Source: Rubrivivax sp.
GTDB taxonomy: Bacteria > Pseudomonadota > Gammaproteobacteria > Burkholderiales > Burkholderiaceae_C
Direction of reading: 5' to 3'
Length of the DNA: 64,000 nucleotides
NCBI GenBank assembly: GCA_019635285.1
Contig: JAHBZS010000018.1
Coordinates: 1-64,000, forward strand
Below the pieces are notes generated by a model that saw nothing but the letters and a program-made list of their open reading frames with translations, did no database searches and was not told where the DNA came from. The translations under genes and the position numbers were made by a program. Below, piece after piece: positions 56,674-63,886 of the stretch; the first letter of the stretch is position 1; each line of letters starts with the position of its first letter.

Positions 56674-56994
56674 ATGAGCGCGCCCACCGACCCGGTGCCG
56701 CTGCTGCCGCTGGCCGATCTGCCCGAAGGCCGCGGCCGCTTCGTCTGCCGGGCGGGCTACGACCTGGCGCTGTTCCGCTTCGGCGACACGGTCTACGCGA
56801 TCGACGACGCCTGCCCGCATGCCGGCGCGTCGCTGAGCGGCAGCCGCGTCGAAGGCCGGCGGGTGATCTGCCGCGCGCACGGGCTGAAGTTCGGCCTGGA
56901 GCCCAGCCCGCCCGACGCGCCGCCGACGCTTCAGCCGCGGCGGCATTGCGTGCGCACGGTCGACGGCATCGTCACGCTCTTTCCCGAGGCCTGA
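56674..56994 (+). CDS. Rieske-type [2Fe-2S] ferredoxin
   Basis: 106-residue ferredoxin of the ring-hydroxylating-dioxygenase type. Cluster ligands are CPH in DDACPHAGASLSGS and CRAH in RRVICRAHGLKF, 19-20 residues apart. It would hand electrons to an oxygenase, but no oxygenase or reductase gene is adjacent. GTG at 56668 is an alternative start. It follows the SDR in the AraC-controlled unit. Confidence 0.88.
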   Translation: MSAPTDPVPLLPLADLPEGRGRFVCRAGYDLALFRFGDTVYAIDDACPHAGASLSGSRVEGRRVICRAHGLKFGLEPSPPDAPPTLQPRRHCVRTVDGIVTLFPEA

Positions 56995-57021
56995 TCTATC
57001 GAGCCCCATGGAGACCCGTTC

Positions 57022-57387
57022 GTGACCGAGGCGCTGTCGCCGCGCGCGTGGCCGGGCGCGCACGCTGTTCCCCGGCGTGCTGGCCTGCGCCGTGGTGGCT
57101 GCGGCCGCCACCTTCCTGTCGCAGCACTACGGCGCGCCGGTGATGCTGTTCGCGCTGCTGCTGGGCACGGCGATGAACTTCCTCTCCGACGACGAGGGCC
57201 CGTGCCGGCCCGGCATCGAGTTCAGCGCCCGCACCGTGCTGCGCCTGGGCGTGGCGCTGCTGGGCCTGCGCATCACCACCGCGCAGATCGCCGAGCTGGG
57301 CTTCGGGCCGGTGGCGCTGGTGGGGTCGGCGAGACGGCGTACCTGGCCGTGCTGGCCTGGGGGTTGCTGAAGACCGTAGTGGGGTGA
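57022..57387 (+). pseudogene. Remnant of a YeiH/UPF0324-family putative sulfate exporter
   Basis: A GTG at 57022 opens MTEALSPRAWPGA, then the frame has to change to continue with LFPGVLACAVVAAAATFLSQ and LFALLLGTAMNFLSDDEGPC, GIEFSARTVLRLGVALLGLR, the conserved N-terminal third of YeiH-family membrane proteins. Similarity stops at about 57325, where the sequence passes into an unrelated GETAYLAVLAWGLLKTVVG tail in yet another frame. About 240 of the usual 340 residues are missing. The break coincides with the start of lower-GC DNA, pointing to a deletion at an insertion junction. Confidence 0.7.
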
Positions 57388-57392
57388 CGGCG

Positions 57393-57560
57393 CTAGAACG
57401 GAATGTCGTCTTCCTCGTCAAGCGCAAGGATAGGTTTAGCGTTGTGGACGAGGCGGCTCGCGCGTGCCTTGTGCAAGGCGAACTTGTCTTGGTTGGCAAG
57501 CATCCAGGACCAGCCGCGCTCGGTCAGCATGTACCCGATGTACTCATCTTCCCGACTTGG
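57393..57560 (-). pseudogene. Out-of-frame C-terminal tail of the TIR-like gene, ending in an SSB-like tip
   Basis: Directly past the stop of the gene at 57544, the next frame reads EDEYIGYMLTERGWSWMLAN, QDKFALHKARASRLVHNAK and ends LDEEDDIPF. The first part looks like the wing and last helix of a winged-helix domain and continues the preceding gene if one A is removed from GGGAAG near 57552. The final residues equal the acidic C-terminal tip of single-stranded-DNA-binding protein. Confidence 0.6.
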
Positions 57561-58176
57561 ATACTCGTTCCAACTCAGTTAGCGCAAACGTCGCCGCTAC
57601 GGGTGTGAAGCCGCTGGCTTCCATGTCTCGCTTGATCTGCCATGTGCTTGCATGACCTCCCTCATGGTCGATGTTCTGCGTCACAGCGGCAAGAGCAACC
57701 ACCTCATGCTGCGCCAGCCCTTCTTGATCACTGCCGAGCGGGGTTATCTCGGAGACCGTCTCCAGCGTTTCCGCCTTCTCCAGATACGCCTTGATCCTGC
57801 CCGTGATGCTGGTCTTCAAGCGCTCAAAGTCGCTTGGTGACCCGGTGCTGTACTTGATGATCGTTCGATGTTGTACATCGAAGGGGAACTTTGTGGTTCT
57901 CGCGTCTGCACAGATGAGTACGACCTCTTTGCCGCATGCGATCGCATAGCCGAGCTCGAACCAGACGTTCGGGTTGTCCTGGGTAATTTCAGCCAAGCAG
58001 ATGCGCGAGTTGCGGATGCCATTCTCGATGTCTTGGATCGGGATACTGACTCGTGGATCCTGATCAACTCGGTACGCGTCTAAGCCGGCCGCTTTGATCG
58101 CTGGCGCGAAGACCTCTTCGTAGCGCTGGTCGAACGTTGCGCCATCGAAGGGCTGCATCACAAAACAGGTTGGCAT
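57544..58176 (-). CDS. TIR/nucleoside-2-deoxyribosyltransferase-like protein (frameshifted)
   Basis: 210 residues as it stands. MPTCFVMQPFDGATFDQRYE is followed by QDIENGIRNSRICLAEITQD and NPNVWFELGYAIACGKEVVLIC, the strand-loop pattern of the TIR-like/nucleoside 2-deoxyribosyltransferase fold with the candidate catalytic Glu in WFELGYA. A linker helix leads to a winged-helix-like region (HASTWQIKRDMEASGFTPVA) that breaks off at a TGA. Base composition is visibly lower in GC than the flanks. Such proteins often act as NAD- or nucleotide-processing effectors in defence; here the role is inferred. Confidence 0.65.
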   Translation of the reverse strand: MPTCFVMQPFDGATFDQRYEEVFAPAIKAAGLDAYRVDQDPRVSIPIQDIENGIRNSRICLAEITQDNPNVWFELGYAIACGKEVVLICADARTTKFPFDVQHRTIIKYSTGSPSDFERLKTSITGRIKAYLEKAETLETVSEITPLGSDQEGLAQHEVVALAAVTQNIDHEGGHASTWQIKRDMEASGFTPVAATFALTELERVSKSGR

Positions 58177-58211
58177 CTCTGCGCGTCCTCCGTTGCATTG
58201 TCGGGAAATGT

Positions 58212-58240
58212 CAGCGGGACTTGAACTCGCGACCTCCGCG
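58212..58240 (-). tRNA. Degenerate tRNA 3' fragment (T-arm), possible attachment-site remnant
   Basis: Read on the minus strand this is AGGTC-GCGAG-TTCAAGT-CCCGC: a standard variable loop, T-stem and seven-base T-loop, with one A-C mismatch in the stem. No matching anticodon arm, acceptor stem or CCA follows, so it is not a functional tRNA. It sits inside a lower-GC insert between a TIR-like gene and a toxin-antitoxin pair, as expected of a site-specific integration scar. Confidence 0.45.
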
Positions 58241-58249
58241 CTCGTACTG

Positions 58250-58558
58250 TCAAGCCGGATGCAGCGGCTGAACCACCAATCGAACGCCAAGCGCGGTACA
58301 GACGCGGTTGACCGTGTCGAAGCGCGGCGCGCTGCCGGGCCGCAGGGCTTTGTACAGCGCTTCCCTCGTAATGCCTGCCGCCTTGGCGATCTCGGTCATG
58401 CCGCGAGCGCGGGCGATATCACCCAGCGCGGCGGACAGAAGCCCCGCGTCGTTGGCTTGCAGGATGTCGGTCAGGTAGGCGGCAATGGCCTCGTCGCTGT
58501 CGAGGTAGGGCGCAGAATCGAATGCCGGCAGTTCGTCAACCTTGATTCGCGTACTCAT
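58250..58558 (-). CDS. HigA-like antitoxin (HI1420 family helix-turn-helix)
   Basis: 102-residue antitoxin. An N-terminal toxin-wrapping part (MSTRIKVDELPAFDSAPYLD) is followed by an XRE-like HTH (ARGMTEIAKAAGITREALYK, ALRPGSAPRFDTVNRVCTAL). This is the layout of addiction-module antidote proteins of the HI1420 group. It follows the toxin gene by 14 bases, the toxin-first order typical of HigBA. Confidence 0.88.
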   Translation of the reverse strand: MSTRIKVDELPAFDSAPYLDSDEAIAAYLTDILQANDAGLLSAALGDIARARGMTEIAKAAGITREALYKALRPGSAPRFDTVNRVCTALGVRLVVQPLHPA

Positions 58559-58572
58559 CTTCGTCTCCTCTC

Positions 58573-58866
58573 TCAATCCAGCAGCGCGGCCAGTGCCTTC
58601 GCGCGCCTGATGTCGTTCTTCTGCGTGCGCTTGGATCCGCCAGCCAGCAGGACCACCAACTGACCGCCACGCTGCGTGAAGTACACGCGCCATCCGGCCC
58701 CCACATGGATGCGAAGCTCGGAGACACCGCTGCCCACGGACTCCACGTCGCCGAGAAGACCTCGCTCGAGCCGCCTGATCCGAGAGACGACGACGCCTCG
58801 GATCGAGGCGTCTGCCAATTGGTCGAGCCACGAGGTGAACTCGGGGAGCACCTTGACGGTGAACAC
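58573..58866 (-). CDS. RelE/ParE-superfamily toxin (HI1419/HigB-like)
   Basis: 97-residue toxin with the RelE fold pattern: MFTVKVLPEFTSWLDQLADA, RIRRLERGLLGDVESVGSGV, SELRIHVGAGWRVYFTQRGG and LLAGGSKRTQKNDIRRAKAL. The last motifs match the HI1419/Gp49-like subgroup. It probably cleaves mRNA on the ribosome when not bound by the antitoxin. A palindrome lies 9 bases upstream. Confidence 0.9.
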   Translation of the reverse strand: MFTVKVLPEFTSWLDQLADASIRGVVVSRIRRLERGLLGDVESVGSGVSELRIHVGAGWRVYFTQRGGQLVVLLAGGSKRTQKNDIRRAKALAALLD

Positions 58867-58874
58867 AACAGAAA

Positions 58875-58892
58875 TGTAATCGAACGATTACA
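58875..58892. promoter_or_regulatory. Toxin-antitoxin operator palindrome
   Basis: TGTAATCG-AA-CGATTACA, perfect 8-bp arms, immediately upstream of the toxin start and in an AT-rich stretch. Probable autorepression site for the HigA-like antitoxin. Confidence 0.6.
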
Positions 58893-58940
58893 GATCGTCA
58901 AGGTCGTCCGAGTCTGCCCACTCGGACCCAAGCCCCAGCG

Positions 58941-60779
58941 CTACTTCTCGTGCACGTACTTGCCGGGCGCCGCCTCCAGCGGCGCGTGCTTGCGCGAGCC
59001 CAGCTTCTTCGGCGCCGCGACCAGTGCGCCGGAACGCGCCTGGATCCACGTGCGCCAGTGTGGCCACCAGCTGCCTTCCTGCTTGGCGTCCTGCGTGGCC
59101 TGCAGCCATTCGTCGGGGCTGGCCGCGCTGGCCGGCGCCGTATAGAAGAAGGCCTTCGGTGCGCCCGGTGGGTTGATCAGGCTCTGCAGGTGGCCGGCGT
59201 TGGCCAGCACGAAGGTCGTCTCGGGGCCGAACAGCCGCGCCGTGCCGTAACACGCGCGCCACGGCGTGATGTGGTCGGTGATGCCGCCGATGACATAGGC
59301 GCCGACCTTCACCTGCGACAGGTCGATGGGCTCGCCGGCAATGGTCATCGTGCCCGGGTTCAGGTACGGGTTGTGTTCCATCATGTCCAGCAGGTCGCAA
59401 TGGAACTGGCCGGGCAGGCGGGTGGTGTCGTTGTTCCAGGCCAGGATGTCGAAGGCCGGCGGCTTGTTGCCGAGCAGGTAGTTGTTGACCCAGTAGTTCC
59501 AGATCAGGTCATTCGGCCGCAGCCAGGCGAACATTGACGCCATCTCGTCGCCGCTGACGTAGCCCTTGCGGCGCGAGCGGGCCTTGGCCGCGCGGATGGC
59601 CGCCGTCGAGTTGAACAGCCCCAGCGTGGTGTCCTGCAGGCCGCTCTGCATGTCCAGCACGCACACCGCCCACGAGGTGTTGGCCACCTTGTCGTTCTGG
59701 CCGGTGGCCGCCAGCCAGCCCAGGTAGGCGGCCAGCGTCATGCCGCCGGAGCACGAGCCCCACATGTTGACGTCGGGGCTCTTGGTGATCTGGCGCGCCA
59801 CCTCCACCGCCTCGTCCAGCGCCATCACGTAGTCGTCCAGGCTCCAGTGGCCCTTCTCGGGCGGCGGGTTGCGCCAGCTGACGACGAACATCTGCACGCC
59901 CGAGTCGACGATCCACTTGATCAGGCTCTTCTCGGGCGACAGGTCCACCGCGTAGAACTTGTTGACCTGCGGCGGGCTCATCACCAGCGGCCGCGCATGC
60001 ACCTGCGGCGTGCTCGGCGTGTACTGGATCAGCTCGAACATCTCGGCGCGGTGCACCACCTGCCCGGGCGAGGTCGCCATGTTCTCGCCGACCTTGAAGG
60101 GCGTGGTGTCCACCTGCGACGGCAGCATGTTGTTGTAGCGGATGTCGTGCACCAGGTTCTTCAGCCCGGCCACCAGGTTCTCGCCGCCGGTGTCGACGAT
60201 CTTGCGCACCGCCGCCGGGTTGGCGAGCAGCCAGTTGCTGGGCGCCAGCGCGTCGGTGACCAGCGACGCGAAGAACTGCGCACGCGCCTTGTCGCGCGCG
60301 TCCAGGTCGGTGGTGTCGATGTAGTCGGACAGGCCCTTCTGCGTGGCCACGTAGCTCTGCATCAGGCGCCGGTAGACGAAGTTGCCCTTCCACGCCGGGT
60401 CGGCAAAGCGCCGGTCCTTCGGGTCGGGTGCCGCGGTCGACTGCCCGCTGACCACCGCGCGCAGCTCGCCCAGGTAGGCGCCGAAGTGCTTGGTGGCCTT
60501 GCGCGGCGACACCGCCACCGCCTTGAGCAGCGACCTCGCGCCCGCCACCACGTCGCCGCGCCGCACGCCCAGCAGCGGGTTGTAGGCCAGGGTGTTCTGT
60601 GCCGCCTCGCCGACCAGCTCGCTCACCTCGCCGGCGGTGCGCATCGCGCCGCCGCCGATCGTCTCGGCGACATCGCGGCCCAGCTTGGCGGCCGTGGCCG
60701 CCGCCGCCTTGGCGGATTCGCGCGCCTTGCCCACCGGGCTGCGGCGGGGGGCCTTCTTCGCTGCACTCTTGGTCACCAT
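58941..60779 (-). CDS. phaC: Class II-type polyhydroxyalkanoate synthase
   Basis: 612-residue PHA synthase-family alpha/beta hydrolase. A basic, Ala/Lys-rich N-terminus precedes the synthase N-domain (DRRFADPAWKGNFVYRRLMQ). The lipase-like box is GSCSGG with catalytic Cys (NMWGSCSGGMTLAAY); Asp in GGITDHITPW and His in LANAGHLQS complete the triad. Length and the phaC-maoC-phaZ neighbourhood match medium-chain-length class II synthases. It polymerises 3-hydroxyacyl-CoA on granules. The start has an ordinary GAG ribosome-binding site. Confidence 0.9.
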   Translation of the reverse strand: MVTKSAAKKAPRRSPVGKARESAKAAAATAAKLGRDVAETIGGGAMRTAGEVSELVGEAAQNTLAYNPLLGVRRGDVVAGARSLLKAVAVSPRKATKHFGAYLGELRAVVSGQSTAAPDPKDRRFADPAWKGNFVYRRLMQSYVATQKGLSDYIDTTDLDARDKARAQFFASLVTDALAPSNWLLANPAAVRKIVDTGGENLVAGLKNLVHDIRYNNMLPSQVDTTPFKVGENMATSPGQVVHRAEMFELIQYTPSTPQVHARPLVMSPPQVNKFYAVDLSPEKSLIKWIVDSGVQMFVVSWRNPPPEKGHWSLDDYVMALDEAVEVARQITKSPDVNMWGSCSGGMTLAAYLGWLAATGQNDKVANTSWAVCVLDMQSGLQDTTLGLFNSTAAIRAAKARSRRKGYVSGDEMASMFAWLRPNDLIWNYWVNNYLLGNKPPAFDILAWNNDTTRLPGQFHCDLLDMMEHNPYLNPGTMTIAGEPIDLSQVKVGAYVIGGITDHITPWRACYGTARLFGPETTFVLANAGHLQSLINPPGAPKAFFYTAPASAASPDEWLQATQDAKQEGSWWPHWRTWIQARSGALVAAPKKLGSRKHAPLEAAPGKYVHEK

Positions 60780-60783
60780 CGTC

Positions 60784-61245
60784 TCACTCCATCAGCATCG
60801 CCAGGGTCGTCGCAATCACCGCCGGCTTGGTTTCGCCTTCGATCTCGAAGGTGTTCTCGCAGGTCACCAGCACGCGGCCGTTGCCTTTGTCCTCGACGCC
60901 GGTGACCTTGATGTGGTTGCGCACGCGCTTGCCGGCGCGCACCGGCGCCAGGAAGCGCACTTTCTCGATGCCGTAGTTCAGCGCCGAGCTGGCCTGCACC
61001 CGCCCCATCACCACCTCCATCGTCGTCGGCGCCAGCAGCGCCAGCGTCAGGTAGCCGTGGGCGACGGTGCCGCCGAAGGGGCTTTCCTTGGCGGCGCGCT
61101 CGACATCGACGTGGATCCACTGGTCGTCGAGCGTGCAATGCGCGAATTCATTGATGCGCGTCTGGTCCAGCGCGATCCACGACGAGGTGCCCAGCGGCTG
61201 GCCGACGTGTTCGGCCAGTTGCAGCGGACGGTACTTCTCGGCCAT
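60784..61245 (-). CDS. MaoC-family (R)-specific enoyl-CoA hydratase
   Basis: 153-residue hot-dog-fold hydratase. The catalytic pair lies in the overhang motif DQTRINEFAHCTLDDQWIHV (Asp, His) and FGGTVAHGYLTLALLAP. PhaJ-type members make (R)-3-hydroxyacyl-CoA from beta-oxidation enoyl-CoA and feed PHA synthase, which fits the adjacent phaC (4 bases downstream). The TLSLLAPTTMEV-type stretch is common to NodN/MaoC proteins. Confidence 0.9.
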   Translation of the reverse strand: MAEKYRPLQLAEHVGQPLGTSSWIALDQTRINEFAHCTLDDQWIHVDVERAAKESPFGGTVAHGYLTLALLAPTTMEVVMGRVQASSALNYGIEKVRFLAPVRAGKRVRNHIKVTGVEDKGNGRVLVTCENTFEIEGETKPAVIATTLAMLME

Positions 61246-61271
61246 GGCGGGGTCTCCTTGGGTTCGGGGTG

Positions 61272-62144
61272 TCAGGGGCGGTTCAGGAATTCGTCGATCG
61301 TGGCGGCTGACTCGGCCACCCGCGTCAGCAGGAACAGGTGTCCGCAGTCGAACACCTTCAGCTCGGCGTTGGGGATCAGCCGGCGCATCAGCCGCGGGTT
61401 GATGAGCGGGATCAACGGGTCGTCGACGCCGGCCATGATCAGCGTCGGCATCCGCAGCCGGTGCAGCCAGTGGATGCTGGTCCAGCCGCTCATCGCCGCC
61501 AGCTGCAGGTAGTAGCCCAGCCGCGACTGCCAGCGCACGTGCTTGTGCATCTCGGCGCCCAGCGCCGGGTTGCCGCGGAAGTCGCCGCCGTAGATGTCGC
61601 CGGCGACGCGCTGCGCGTAGCTCTTGCTGACGTAGCGCTGCGGCGTGGCCATCTTCATCAACACGCGCGGGTGCGCCGGCACCATGGCCACGCCGGGGGC
61701 GGTGGCGCACAGCACCAGGCGCCGGCAGCGGTCGGCGTGGGTGCGCGCGAACTGCTGTGCCGCGCCGCCGCCCCAGGAGATGCCCAGCACGTCGCAGCGC
61801 GCATGGCCGTAGTGGTCGAGCACGCCAGTCGCCAGGCGGGCGATGCCGGTCAGCCTGTAGGGCAGCGAGGGCAGCGGCGAGTGCCCGACGCCGGGCACGT
61901 CGAAGGTCAGGATCTCGCGCCCGCTCATCGCGCGCGCCAGCGGCTCGAGCAGCTCGATGTTGGCGCCGATGCCGTTGAACAGCAGCAGCGGCGGGCCTTC
62001 GCCGTCGCCGTGCTGGCGGCCCACGCGCAGCAGCTGGCTGCCGATGCGCAGCATCTCGATGTGGAAGGGGGGTGCCGCGTTCGCGGGGGTGGGGCGGGCG
62101 GCGGTGCGCGGCATGGCGGGCAAGGGCAGGGCAGCAGTGGACAT
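61272..62144 (-). CDS. phaZ: Intracellular poly(3-hydroxyalkanoate) depolymerase PhaZ-type hydrolase
   Basis: 290-residue alpha/beta hydrolase. The nucleophile elbow is GISWGGG, followed by AAQQFARTHADRCRRLVLCA; YVSKSYAQRVAGDIYGGDFR, LGYYLQLAAMSGWTSIHWLH and the Asp/His motifs VDDPLIPLIN and DCGHLFLLTR closely follow Pseudomonas-type PhaZ. It would mobilise stored PHA. First gene of phaZ-maoC-phaC, divergent from the AhpD gene. Confidence 0.88.
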   Translation of the reverse strand: MSTAALPLPAMPRTAARPTPANAAPPFHIEMLRIGSQLLRVGRQHGDGEGPPLLLFNGIGANIELLEPLARAMSGREILTFDVPGVGHSPLPSLPYRLTGIARLATGVLDHYGHARCDVLGISWGGGAAQQFARTHADRCRRLVLCATAPGVAMVPAHPRVLMKMATPQRYVSKSYAQRVAGDIYGGDFRGNPALGAEMHKHVRWQSRLGYYLQLAAMSGWTSIHWLHRLRMPTLIMAGVDDPLIPLINPRLMRRLIPNAELKVFDCGHLFLLTRVAESAATIDEFLNRP

Positions 62145-62257
62145 CGGTCAGGGGCCCGCAGGACGACAAGGTCGCAGGCGAGCTTATAGGGGAGCGGCGG
62201 CCAGTTTAGGCCGGCGGCTGCGTGCCGGCCGCACGGACAGACCCCGGGATTTCCCGC

Positions 62258-62321
62258 TGTCCCGAAAAGCCCAGTCAATGTCCCGGATCGTCAAGTGCCG
62301 CGAGGCGCCGGCGCGAACAAT
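62258..62321 (+). promoter_or_regulatory. AraC-type regulatory promoter of the AhpD-BKACE operon
   Basis: TGTCCCG at 62258 and TGTCCCGGATCGTCAAG at 62279-62295, starts 21 bases apart, then GAACAAT at 62315-62321. The 17-base core differs from that at 54233 in one position, and the downstream element has identical spacing. It lies 35-98 bases before the AhpD ATG, in the region shared with divergent phaZ. Confidence 0.65.
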
Positions 62322-62355
62322 GCCGGGCATCGACAACGACTTCAGGAGACCCACG

Positions 62356-62748
62356 ATGAGCGCCTCGCGCCCCGCTACCCCGCTGTGCGACCGGCTGCGT
62401 GCCGCCGGCGAGTGGAACCCGAACTGGCAGCCGTCCTACGAGCTCGACCCGGCCTGGACCGAGAGTTTCATGGCGATGGGCCTGAAGCCGATGCTGTCCG
62501 GCGCGCTGGACGCCAAGACGATCGAGTTCATCGCCATCGCCGTCGACGCGTCGTGCACCCACATGTACGCGCCCGGCGTGCGCCGCCACATCCGCAAGGC
62601 GCTCGACCTGGGCGCCACCCAGGAAGAGATCACCGCGGTGCTGCAGTGCGTCAGCGTGCTCGGCATCCACACCATGAGCCTCGGCGCGCCGATCCTGCAG
62701 GAAGAACTGGCGGCGCGCGCGCCGGCCACCGAAGCCGCGGCGCTCTGA
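62356..62748 (+). CDS. AhpD-like carboxymuconolactone decarboxylase family protein
   Basis: 130-residue all-helical CMD-family protein. The conserved segment FIAIAVDASCTHMYAPGVRRH has one Cys and a His nine residues on, instead of the CxxC of AhpD peroxidase reductases, so it is more likely a lactone/decarboxylase-type or uncharacterised member. DLGATQEEITAVLQCVSVLG is the second family motif. First gene of a unit with BKACE and a Bug receptor. Confidence 0.85.
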   Translation: MSASRPATPLCDRLRAAGEWNPNWQPSYELDPAWTESFMAMGLKPMLSGALDAKTIEFIAIAVDASCTHMYAPGVRRHIRKALDLGATQEEITAVLQCVSVLGIHTMSLGAPILQEELAARAPATEAAAL

Positions 62749-62798
62749 GGCGCCGCCCACCCTCACCCCCCGAACCGACTAACCCACAGGAGACAACC

Positions 62799-63854
62799 AT
62801 GCAATTCCTCGACGATTCCCTGCTGCCCGAAAACCAGCAACCGCTGGTCATCCAGGTTGCGCCCTACGGCCCGCAATTCGTGCCCAGCGACTCCGACGAC
62901 ATCCCGGTGACGATGGCCGAGCAGGTGCAGAAGGCGGTGGACTGCTGGAACGCCGGCGCCACGGTGCTGCACGTGCACGTGCGCGAAGGCGACGGCAAGG
63001 GCAGCAAGCGCCTGAGCATGTTCAACGAGATGCTGGCGCGGCTGCGCGACGCGGTGCCCGAGATGGTGCTGCAGGTGGGCGGCTCGATCTCCTTCGCGCC
63101 CGAAGGCGAGGGCGCCGAAGCCAAGTGGCTCAACGACGACACGCGCCACATGCTGGCCGAGCTGAACCCGAAGCCCGACCAGGTGACGATCGCCATCAAC
63201 ACCAACCAGATGAACATCTGCGAGCTGCTGGCCGAGGACGACGTGGCCGGCACGACGCTGGCGGACCCCGCGTTGCAGGCCGCGTATCGCGAGATGTGGA
63301 TCCCGTCGGGCCCCGGCTTCGTCGCCGAGCACCTGAAGCGGCTGCAGGCCAACGGCATCCAGCCGCACTTCATGCTCGCCGACGTCGGCCAGCTCGAGAC
63401 CGTCGAGCGGCTGGTGCGCCGCGGCGTCTACACCGGCCCGCTGGTGCTCAACTGGGTGGCCATCGGCGGCGGCGCCGACGGCCCGAACCCGCGCAACCTC
63501 ATGGAGTTCATCAACCGTTGCCCGGAGAACGCGGTGCTGACGGTCGAGAGCCTGATGCGCCACGTGCTGCCGCTGAACACGATGGCCATTGCCATGGGCC
63601 TGCACGTGCGCGTCGGCATCGAGGACAACCTGTGGGGCAGGAAGAGCGAGCGTCTGAGCAGCGTGCAGCAGGTCGAGCAGATGGTGCGCATCTCGCGCGA
63701 ACTGCACCGCGAAGTGGCCACCGGCAAGCAGGCCAAGGCGATCTACCGCATCGGCGAGCAGTACACGTCGGCCGACGAGACGCTGAGCAAGCTCGGCTGG
63801 GTGCCGAACCGCCAGCCCGGCACGCGCGGCGCCACCCTGCGGCGCGCGGCCTGA
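62799..63854 (+). CDS. BKACE (DUF849) beta-keto acid cleavage enzyme
   Basis: 351-residue TIM-barrel enzyme. BKACE proteins condense a beta-keto acid with acetyl-CoA to give acetoacetate and a CoA ester. The zinc-binding pair is visible in ATVLHVHVREGDG, with further family motifs LQVGGSISFAPEGEG, INTNQMN, GLHVRVGIEDNLWG and the C-terminal helix region. The AhpD partner and Bug receptor suggest breakdown of an imported carboxylic acid. Good ribosome-binding site (CAGGAGA) at 62787-62793. Confidence 0.92.
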   Translation: MQFLDDSLLPENQQPLVIQVAPYGPQFVPSDSDDIPVTMAEQVQKAVDCWNAGATVLHVHVREGDGKGSKRLSMFNEMLARLRDAVPEMVLQVGGSISFAPEGEGAEAKWLNDDTRHMLAELNPKPDQVTIAINTNQMNICELLAEDDVAGTTLADPALQAAYREMWIPSGPGFVAEHLKRLQANGIQPHFMLADVGQLETVERLVRRGVYTGPLVLNWVAIGGGADGPNPRNLMEFINRCPENAVLTVESLMRHVLPLNTMAIAMGLHVRVGIEDNLWGRKSERLSSVQQVEQMVRISRELHREVATGKQAKAIYRIGEQYTSADETLSKLGWVPNRQPGTRGATLRRAA

Positions 63855-63886
63855 ATCTCAACCACAAGGACCGAGGAGACACCCCC

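Noticed and set aside
58209-58260. Functional tRNA gene on the minus strand
   Set aside because: Only variable loop and T-arm are recognisable; anticodon arm, D-arm and acceptor stem do not pair and the T-stem has a mismatch.
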